From Capitella teleta (taxonomy: Eukaryota; Annelida; Polychaeta; Capitellidae): a stretch of DNA of 64,000 bases. Below are positions 1-10,847 of the stretch, one piece after another. The notes under the pieces are model-generated. The model was not told the DNA's origin. It ran no database searches and saw nothing but the letters and a program-made list of their open reading frames with translations. Every line of letters starts with the position of its first letter. The first letter of the stretch is position 1. A program made the translations under genes and the position numbers. The stretch is from assembly GCA_000328365.1 (NCBI GenBank), contig KB305236.1, positions 20,392 to 84,391 of the forward strand. The letters run 5' to 3'.

Positions 1-654
1 CTTATAATTCCCCGATACTAATTAAAAATATTAAAAAAACAAGACAAAAATATATATCTTGAAAAAATCATAAAATTATCAGTTATCAGCTATCACGTAT
101 TATGCTTAAAATTGTTAACATGTATTAAAACAAGTTTGTTTAATTTTCATTCCTGCTTCTTCAAAGCATATAATGATTAAGAAGAGAGTTGGAAGTTCAT
201 GAGGGGGTCATTGGACCAAATTGGTCATTATTGTGGCGATTTATGTGGACGTATGGCGTTGATCCATTGTGAGCACTTGCCTTATCTGCCTCTCTGAATG
301 TGTTTATTTACGACACTCAGCCTTTTAAGACATTCGGATAAATCGAAGGCATTTGTATGTTAATGAGATGTGCATAATAATTAAGTCATCATAGTGGGTT
401 CGATAATGCTCATATAATAATATATGATTAATATGAATATACTAATTCCATTGCAATTTCGCTAATTTGAGCTAATTTTTATTACTTTCGTGCACCATAC
501 ATGCTTTGAATTCCGAGAAAATCAATTTATTCAGAGAATGATTTAAATCCAATGTTATTATTGACACTTTATTTCAACGCCTCCGTTCGCCCTCCTTCAG
601 TCCTTGTGGCGGGAGGGTGGGTATAACTAATTGCAGATATTCGGAAACATCTAT

Positions 655-672
655 GAGGGGGGGGGGAGGGGG
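655..672 (+). repeat. G-tract, quadruplex-capable
   Basis: Two long runs of G are separated by a single A. Several runs of three or more G with very short loops fit the usual G-quadruplex pattern. It lies about 250 bp left of the CpG-richer stretch. Confidence 0.6.
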
Positions 673-1827
673 TCGTATTTGTGTGGCTGCATTAACGTTA
701 GCCAATCGCGTTTGTAGTTTTCGAGAGGAAACCTTTTCCAGCGACTGAATTCAACCAAATATTTTTGTGAGGAATTTTGTTTGGCAAAAATAACGTGACT
801 CATTTTCTTGTGTTGGTCGGATGTAATGGTGCTAAAAGGCGTTGTGTTCAGTTTTGAGGGTTGAATAGCATTTGGCATTTGGGTGCGGTTCCTTTCGGGT
901 ATAACTCTCTCCTAAAAGTAATACGAAACTTGCGATCGACGTTCGCTCGCTTCCAGGAAGCCTAGTGTCCGATCTCTTTGATCTGCGGTTGCGTTGCGAT
1001 CGATGTATTACGTAATCTGCACTTATTTGACCTCTCCGTGGGTACCATGCGGGGAGAAAGTTCTGCTCGCAGAGTTACGCAAGTTGTTTGGAATAATTTC
1101 TGAGCGAATTCCTTTTGTTTTCGGCGAGAATTCCTTCTGTTATCAGAGCTATAATTCTGGATCTGCGGTCCGTTTTAAAGCTATAAAAATGTTGCGCACA
1201 TTCTTGATTATTTTCTCGGCGCGTGGCAACTCCACTCAGAGATTGATCTCTTCAATCAAGCTCATATATAGTATAGAAAGTTCTACGTTTTCGAAGCTAT
1301 AGTTGATACTCTTTTTAAAGCCATTTTTTCCCCAGCGTTTCAGCTACTAGTATACCGATATGAGAGGTCTGAAAGGGATCTATTTTCTTAGTTGAAATCA
1401 ATACCGTCGCGCATTTATACACTGTACATTGTATGATGAATGTCAATCTCTGTTCAATTTTAAAAGCGTCCACATAACACTTAATTCTCACGTTGATAAT
1501 GTTTCCTAGCTTTCATTTCATGTATACGATGTGCAATTATATTCCTCCCTGAAGTTTTTCTCCCACGATGACAGAACATGTCGATTTTTTTCCCTTATCC
1601 CAAACTTCTTTTTGTTGTTAATTTAAGAGGTATAATTTAAGACTTATGTATTTGATTTATATATTTTATTAGCTAGAAGGCCTACGTGTTTTCAAACATG
1701 GATTGTCGGAGTCTTTTTCTAACCGTGTTATAAATCCACACTCCACCATAATTGTCTTTTTATGGTAGTTTTCGTTTGCTCTCCTCCTTGAAACAGACAA
1801 TGCTTAAACTCGTCTTCTTACATCGGC

Positions 1828-1857
1828 TAATTTCTGTCAAGTGTTTGACAGAAATTA
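1828..1857. other. Perfect 13-bp hairpin with 4-nt loop
   Basis: The arm TAATTTCTGTCAA at 1828-1840 and its exact reverse complement at 1845-1857 flank the loop GTGT. There is no U-run that would suggest a polymerase III terminator. Function unknown. Confidence 0.6.
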
Positions 1858-2169
1858 CAAGCATTTGAACGTAATTTATATCTGACTTATACTCACATTT
1901 ATTGTCATCTATTTTTTTTTTTTTTTAACCTTTTCAAAGTGAGGTTTTTGATTGCATTTGCTCTCAGTGCTACCTCTGGCTCTGTGCATTTCATAGACTG
2001 TAAAGAACTTTCTTTTCGTGGTCTCAATCGTAGAGCGATGATTTCTCTTAAGCTCAAAGGTTATTGGGTTGCATGATATTGTATCTTTGCTGAATGAATC
2101 ATTCGTGCTGTATATTCATTATATATGCATTTATGTTAATATTCATGTTTTCAAGTGTTGCTCTTTCAG

Positions 2170-5100
2170 CTTCTGAGGAGAGTGGAGAGACCGCCGAGCA
2201 CTTCTTCATGAAGGTGAACAGTTTTTCTCTCTCTCTCATCCTGATGAGAAATATTCAGTACAATAGGCACTCGATAAGCATAAACATATATTAATCACAA
2301 TGTACTTAATTATGCACAGTGCAAAAGTTCTACTGTTAGGTTCCTGCCGGTACTGGTTACTCTGTGGGTTGATTATTTCAAGCTATCTCCCTGAGGTCAT
2401 TGACCCTCAAAAGGTCAAGGTCATCACCATTATTTTGACTACTGATCGGTAACCAGTACCTCATGTGGTATCAATTACAGCATTCCCCTTCCCCCACCCC
2501 CTCAGGTATAAGGAATTGTGATTTACCGAGTTGTACATGTAATTGGTATAATTATAATCTGTACATTATTGCACTCAATGACCCTTTGTGATTGAGCGCA
2601 GGTATTCTCTGGTGTTGACTTCTGACAGCATATAAAACGGTTTATGTTCGGACATAAACCGAGTGTTGCATGTGGCACTAAAGCATGGTACGATGCCCTG
2701 CTGTTCATGGCTTTGATCTTCGTTTTCTCTACTTGTTTGTTTTTACAGGTGATGGAAGAAACCAACACGGAGATCTCCTGGCCTGCGAAGCTGAAAATTG
2801 GTGCTAAATCCAAGAAAGGTGGTTTTATTGTATATTTAGCGCGTGGTTATAAAACCTTCATGGTTTCTAGTGGATTTTGCTTAGCTGTAAATCTGCTATG
2901 CGAAGCTAAATTCCATGGATATAATTCATATTTAGAACCCCTCTATCCCCTGAACAATGTGATATTCTAAGATAGCTATTAAAGTCTTTTTTTTTTTTTT
3001 TTTTAACTTTAAGATAATGAATTCATCAGGATTGACCGGATACTTGGTCATGGTTTTAATTCAGGTTAATTGCAGTTGAGTCGTCTCAACATGTTTTGAC
3101 TGGGGGCATACAGAATGTTTTATTGACATTTAAGAGACCCTATTTTACCATATTGAGAAGACCTCGTTCACCTCATGTATAATTCATATAAATCATCGAA
3201 AACCATCAATTGTATATTTAATTTAATTTTGCTCTTATATGTTTGTAGTGACAAATACAAATGTTTCTATTGATCGTTCGTCCTCTACATGCTCTTCAAG
3301 ACCTCTTTGAATCCGTGCATAAGAATAATTCCTTCTGAAAATCTTGAGAGAAAGAGAAAAAAAAAACAAAACACGCCAGCCATCTGGAGCACATTATTTC
3401 GTATATGTGCAGCAAAATAAAAAGCGATTTTTTTTTCATGAATGTCTCACAGCTTCAAAGGTTGTTAACTGCGTATGTCATCAACACATGAAGCTGTTTG
3501 CAACATGACATAATAATAACATTTGAATAAATATTTTTGCTACACCCTGTATATTATACTGACCATTGTCCACTCCCATAGATCCCCACATCAAAGTCTC
3601 TGGTCAACAGGAAGCGGTCAGCGCAGCGAAAGACCGGATCATGGCCATTTTAGACACTAAGGTTGGTTTTTGCTTACCGATCTGCTTTTCCAGGCCGTAG
3701 TTCAATATTTAGTATTCGCCTTTTTGTTCTCAGATCAATCGGATCTTTTGTCGTTCATGCTTTGCTCGCCGGCGATAGATTCACGGCTGTTTGCGTAATC
3801 TGAGAGATATCATTCCTCTGGCATATTCATTGCTTGTGATGCTAATTTTGCGCACGGAAATGTTATTTCATCGATCTGAAGTTCTGAATCATTTCATTCT
3901 TGAGGGAAGGGAGCATACATTTTAACATTTGTAATGATGCTATTTGTCAACATGGCTTGGAGTACTCTCAGCTGTGCATGGGTCGTATGCCTGCTCTGAT
4001 CAACATATCTGTCAATCAGATTTCTTTGATTGTCAGCTCAAGAGGCTTTGATGCAGCTTAAAACGCGACTTATTGCGCCATAGATATCTACACTGGCTCA
4101 GATCCACACGTGTAAGGTTATAATTGATTTCTATGGTTATAATATTATATAATACACTTTTTTATATAATTAACTTTATTTACCTTTTATGTAACTACAA
4201 GACTAGCTAACAGTGCAAAATGAAGCCTTTTTTTGGGGGGGTGACTTTTAATGAATTTTTGGGTTTTTAAAACGTGACGTTTCTGACCTTGCAGAGCACC
4301 CGAGTGACCTTGAAGTTGGACGTGCCCCACACGGAGCATTCGCACGTGATTGGCAAAGGGGGCAACAACATAAAGCGCGTCATGCAGGACACGGGATGCC
4401 ACATCCACTTCCCAGATTCCAACCGAAATAACCAGGCGGAAAAGAGCAACCAGGTCTGTCGCTCGCTAATTCCTCCCCCCGAGACTAAAACTCTTGTGAA
4501 ATTTAATGCTCTCAACTCCTAATTTAATGTGTTTTTCTTAAACGCCGAAGCTTTTGGTGCCAGTTTGCATCAGTTGGGTCCACTTGGTTGAAGGTATATT
4601 TTTTTTTTTTTTTAGGTTGAGTCATCTTGGGGAATTTCAGACTTTTCAGTCGCTAAGAGATTCTTGGGAATGATTTTTTATATATTTTTTTTTCATCTAC
4701 CCACTTTTTTGTTTGAAAGTTTGTGGTTAAACTCCTCTGATTGTTAGGTGTCTTTATGCTTCTATGATGATGGGTCTGTGTGTGTTGTTTAATTGAATAT
4801 CCCTGGGAATTCCTAGTTCTCTCTGGCATGTATGTGGCATTTATGTTTGTAAATGCGAGACTTGCAACCACATTGTTTGCCGGCGTCCTAATTTAGGGAC
4901 CCTTTTTCCCATTTCTTTTTAAACGAATTTCTTTTCTTTTTTTCTTCTGAATGGCTCAACCTGATTCTATGGCCATGATAGTTATGACAGTCAATATTTA
5001 GCCACTTACCATTTCACAATCCCGGAATTTGATGGTTTATTTAACTCCATTTTTCTTTTCTTATGAAAAGACTTAAAAGAGCTTGGTGTCCTCGCTAGTA

Positions 5101-7074
5101 AGAATGCATGTATTTCAAGGACAGTTTCTCTTATCGATTAGTCACTGTTTTATCCCACTTTTTATATGAATATATGGCCAATACCTGTCTTAGTGTCTGT
5201 CTTATTTAACAAGGCTTTTCCAGTGGATATATCTCTTTAGTGAATGTTTCCTTTTGATGTCAAATCCTATCATAAATAACGTCTAAACACAATGTCTTCG
5301 CAAAGATATAAATCCCCCCTGCAAAGATAAAAGCAAGAGTTTTTTAAACCTTTTTTTTTTCTCTACTGCTTCAATTCTGTAGAACAGTGGCATCAACCAT
5401 CATGCTATTGAAGATCTACTTTCCCTCGAATCTATTTTTTTTTTCCTCTCTTGTTTTGTGTTCATTTATGTATTCTTACGTCGATCTGATTTTGTGTTAT
5501 CTATCAATTAGATACAAATATCATACATATTGTCTGATATTGTGACTGCATTTGGTGGATGCGGACGCCATTCTTTCTCCTTGTTTTAATGATCAATCCC
5601 GCGTGAACAGGATCGATCAACTCCTCCGGGATGATGAAATTCCAGCTCCCCGAAATGGCGCCAAAGTTTCGCGCTTGTTTTTATCGCGTTCCTTGGTTAA
5701 CTCTGGTATCTGCTTTCAACGCCATGCTTCCGCGGACGCCCGGTGTCTTTCATTCCCATGCAGGGATGAGGGGTTTTCCCTCGCGATATCTGGCGCGAAT
5801 GGAACCCAAGCTGCACTATTTCGTGTATAGCAGTGCAGTCTGTGTCGGCAGCTGACGATTTTGCTGCCGACCTCGCTTGATAGGATTTGTGTACACTGAA
5901 GCAGCGATTGCGAGCGCCAACTTACACCTCAGACCAGATGAACTTTATCACTGACAGATATACTAAGGGTTCTCCTCCAAATAACATCAGATTTTCCGTA
6001 TATTCGTAATCAAAACACGTTTGCGCTATTTGTCATCGGCGGCGCAGTGATACAAGCCAGACCTGGCGTGATGCGGTTTTTGTCTACTGAGCACACGAGA
6101 CTTTTTAAAAGAACATTTTTTATTCGACTTGAAACCGCGGAGCTGTGCACCCAGCGATCTGCAGACACTGTATCTGAATTTGACATCTCCTTGCTAAGAA
6201 ATGCCATCAATAGATCGCACACAGAATGCCTTTTTAAACGGCGTCTGAATCAACGTTGCGCTTCAATGATCGCACCCGAGTCCGCGCAATCCTTGTTGCT
6301 AACAACTCGTTTGTTTGTAAACACTAAGTTTTTTTCCCCCTTTTTCGTCTGCGAGGAGGATCAATATAACAACGGGGGATTGAGTTCCCTCTCTTTATGG
6401 TGGCGTTAATCGATGATCTGTCCTGATCGGGACCTCAAAATATCAAAACACGAGACTTTCGATCGTGAATAATGCGACCTTCCTTCACCCCGACGCAGCC
6501 ACGTGTCAATCATAGTACCGCCTGATTCACGGTTTTCGCGAGAACTGAATGATTGCTTTTCGCGCCACCGGAGCAACTTACAAATTGTTGCAATACATTT
6601 TTTTATGCCCTTCGGATGTTTTGATGGCTGTGGTTTCCCCTTTCGCGTATTTCGAGGAAATTCTGTTTCGGGACGGAACCATGTCGGCCGTCGAGTGCGA
6701 ACGATACTATCGGCAACCGACTCCGAGATGAAATTTTGATTCTTCTGTTAGCATTGTACGATGAAATTTTGAGTGGCGTTGCTGAGTGTGTAGACCTCCC
6801 GCCTTGCAGCTATACCCGAGGGACCTAGCTGTCCTTACCTGCGTTTCATTGATTTCTTGGTTTTTTTCTTCGTGGCTTTGTTTCGTTCGGGCGTAAAACG
6901 AACGTGAATCATCCATGGCGGGCATTGTGCGTATAACAAAAGACTGCGCCCAATGATATCTGCGCTGCTCTGTGGCACCCCTCGAAGCGCTTTTCAATTC
7001 TTGCTTGTTATTGACGTGTGGGGCCACTCGGTAATTACCCCAATTGGGATCCGCGTCGCACGAAAATCCCCAAC

Positions 7075-7109
<35 letters not shown>

Positions 7110-10100
7110 AAAAAATCCCGCACCTAACTAAATTGTGACACTTATAAATCCACGGCGTCTCGAAATTTTCTGAAATCGTACCAAAGTATATTTTAAAGCG
7201 TGTATTAGTTAATAACACGAGGTGTGACCTTGTGAATGATGCCAGATTGTGTGAAAATACGACTTACTTGGAGATGAGGAGCGTTCTTCACTTTGTCATT
7301 ACGATGATTTATTCCTCCTTCGACGTTATTCGCTTATCTCAAACATCACATAGTATCTCATGCCTATCTTCTATTGACCTAATATTCTTGATTCAGACCT
7401 CCCTGTGTGATTCATGTCATCATTTATTATACAACATATGCAATTGACCAATCTTTTTGTCTCCCGTTAGAATTGAGATCTTTTTCTTAAGGAATAACCT
7501 GAGAATGTTTGAGCAATCTCTGCTTGTCGAAGTTGCTCTCCATCCTGTCATGACGCCATGAGCAAGCACTCGTGTGACGTCACGTATTTCCCCTGCTCTC
7601 ATAAATCACTGCCAGCAATTGAATCTCTGTATTAATTACAACCGGTGCTGTATTTTTTTTCTTTTTCCCTTCAGGTTTCAATCGCTGGCCAACCATCCGG
7701 TGTAGAAGAAGCCAGGTCGAAAATCCGGGTATGTGCAACAACAAGCATAATGAACGTAATACGGATTAAATTGCACCTTCCAGGAACTCCTACCGCTGGT
7801 GTTCATGTTTGAGCTTCCCGTTCCGGGTCTCCTGCAGCCGCTACCTGACCCTCAATCCCCCACAATGCAACACATTCAGAACACTTACAACGTCAGTGTC
7901 ACATTCAAGCAGAGGCCTCGCTCCTACGCGACCACCGTCATTATCCGCGGCTCCGTCAGCAACGCCAAAGAAGTCAAAGAGGCGACTGCATTGCTCATTG
8001 AGCAGCTCACCGGCAACATTGGGGTAAAGACACTTTTTGATGGAGTTGTCGTCTTGAATTTCAAAATCGAGGAAGAATATCAGATGTTAGCTTGTGTTAT
8101 TTCTCCCGACAGACCACGGTGCCAGTGAGCATGCAACTGGAGATAGCGCCACAGCATCACTTGTTCATCATTGGGCGTGGGGGCGCAAACATGAAACAGA
8201 TCATGCAGCGGACCGGAGCGCAGATCCACTTCCCGGATCTGAACTCCTCCACTCCCCAGCGCAGAGGCACCGTGTTCATTACTGGGGCCATCGAGAGCGT
8301 CTTCCTCGCTCGGCAACACCTCATTGTGAGTGAGATTAATTTTGTCTGAATTCTGGATTGTCATTGGTCAGGATGGCTGGTTTATCATCTTGGATTGATT
8401 GTGTTCAATTATTATATATTGAGTATTTAGATTTGCAGGTTGGGAGGCTTATAGATGACCTCATTAAGGGTACTGAGATTATTATTATTATTATGTGAGT
8501 GTATGATTATCTTGGTAAAGAGTATTTTTTTTTTTTTTGAGGCAGTAACTTAAAATTATTTTTTGTTGTTGATTGCAGTGAGAATTGTGAATGCGAGAGG
8601 GATTTTATTTTTTTCGTGACGGTTCAGTGATTTCACTTTTCATATGAAACAGAAAGTGAAACAGAAAGCTGTCAAGTACTACAATAACGCCAGTACTCTT
8701 GTGTGGCACTGGAGAGTACTGGAACAGTGGCGGTGTTTTTATTTCTTACAAACATGCATTAAAATGCAAAATGCACAAATGTAGAAAAATTAGTTATGAG
8801 AAATTCCATTTTTGGAATTTTGCCAAGTCAAAAAATGATTTATTCATCTCACCATTACTTAATTCTAATAATAAAGAACTTAAAAAGTACTTTGCAATCG
8901 TGAATCCAAAGCATGGACGCTTTATTTCATTGTGATGGTCATTTGTGGATCATCCAGCTGTCTGCTTACGAGTGACTCGGTTGCTGGTCAATCTCAAAGC
9001 TCTGACCGATATATTACACAGTTTCCTTTTCAATGCTTTGATATATTTTTTTCATCATGGCTTCGGACCTTCCATTTATGAAACTCACCCTCGTACGATA
9101 TCGTTAAAAGCTTTTCATATGAATACAACTATTATTATTATGAATCTACGCGAAAACCTTTTCATAACAGTTTACAATTATTTCAAAATGTGTGAATATT
9201 TTCTCTCTGGTTTTATTTTTTATTTTTTTCTCTCTTTCACAATAAAACAGGGCTGTCTCCCTCTGACCTTGATGTTTGATATGAAAGAAGACCTGGATAT
9301 CGGGCAGGGTAAGTAGTATTTTGGTTACAAAACCCGAAATCAGAGATGATGAGTTTTGAACCACCCTGTAATCTCTTCTCATGTTGCGGTCAAAACAGGC
9401 GAAAAATGCACGTGCTGAGTGAGGAATTTTTCAAAGCCTGGGAATTCCATGTGCGTCAGTGATTTCAATATTCGTCTGGATGAAGTATTGATCTCTGACA
9501 TGCATATCTCATGAGTAGTGGCTCCTCCAACTCTAATCAATAAACCCCCCTCCTTCTGCCCTCTTTTGCCAACAATCTCATTGTCTCCTACAGACGTGCT
9601 GAGAACTGCATGCTCTGCAGACGTAAGGTCTATTTGAACACGATTGTCTGCGATTTAGTTGTCATAATACAAACTCCACAATACGTTCACATGATTGAGC
9701 ACCCAATGAACTCATTATGCCCTCAGATCATCAAGAAGTCTTGGGGCGAAATCGGTGCATTACGTAATGTTATGAGTAGGGACTGGGTGGCCCACTTGTC
9801 TCCTCACCCCAGTCTTGACTCACTGAGGGACTCCTTTGAAAGTTTTTTTTTCTGTGGTTTTAAATCCACGTATAATCATATGACTCAGCTGCCATCGTCA
9901 TTCATAATCTCTTCTTACTCAAATACTAGTGTACTTTATGCATTGTGTGTCGGATGTGTTATATACAGCCCTGGGGGATGACGGCCGGTAACCCTATACT
10001 TAGCCATCTCGGGGGCCTATGAATCACGCTAATATGAGATGACGGGGGGGTTATGGGGGTTTGTGGTTTCCGGAGCTGAATTCATCTCATTTGGATAATT

Positions 10101-10812
10101 TCTTTAAAGGGGGGTTGCTACAGGCACAAAAATGAGAAGAAAAAAAATTAGTTTACATTGTCAAATTTTGCGAAGTTTTATTTTAATATTCGTTTTTGCT
10201 TCACTGCAGATTGTTGAATGACATTTTTAATTATCAGACCTCTTCTTTTGTTAAAAAAGCTCTTTAGCACTATACACTGAGGTATACAAAGGTTGCCTCA
10301 CTCTCTTTATTATAGTTCAGGACATATTTTATATACGTCACCTCTGAGCTGCATTATTTTTTTTTTTCTCTCTCGGTTTTACTTGGCATCTGTGTAGCAC
10401 ACAAATAAAGACGTTTTCTATTCCATGACTGACCCCTGAGCATAATAATATTAACGAATCAAGTGGATTTCGATTTAGCACCTCTGAGGGTGCCTCGATC
10501 TCTCACTTTATAAAAGCCAAAAGAAATTGAGGGTGAATAAATACTGCGAGGTCTTTCATCTGATCGTCGAATTGCATGACAAGAAAATCCCCTCGATTCT
10601 TTTGTGAAGCTCTTCTAGCTAAATTCAGGCATCGAGAAAAATACACACACCCGGAATGAGATCTGGCTGTTACATCATTCTTATATGCATGTGTGAACTG
10701 CCTGTGAAACTATTCAAGAGAGAAGACAGGATCTTGATATTTTGAAGGTCGGGCAGGATTGTAATTCATACTTTGAAAGCAAATTCTCATCTCCTGGCAA
10801 TGAGAAGATTAT

Positions 10813-10847
<35 letters not shown>

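Larger units (their letters stand above)
1..2169. other. Non-coding left flank (upstream region or first intron of BICC1)
   Basis: No coding exon could be supported. The segment ends at a clean acceptor (polypyrimidine then CAG) in front of the first recognised BICC1 exon at 2170, so it is intron at its right end. About 900-1250 looks richer in CpG than its surroundings and could be a promoter or first-exon region. An ATG in good context at 1047 opens only a short frame that I could not join convincingly to the next exon. The conserved basic motif that precedes the first KH region in other BicC proteins was not found here. Confidence 0.5.

Noticed and set aside
1047-1103. ATG in good context as the BICC1 start codon
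   Set aside because: Its frame stops after 18 codons, no donor clearly links it to the exon at 2170, and the conserved N-terminal motif is absent.
5552-6409. Series of overlapping open frames in the BICC1 intron
   Set aside because: Frames overlap on both strands as expected in less AT-rich sequence. None resembles a known protein.
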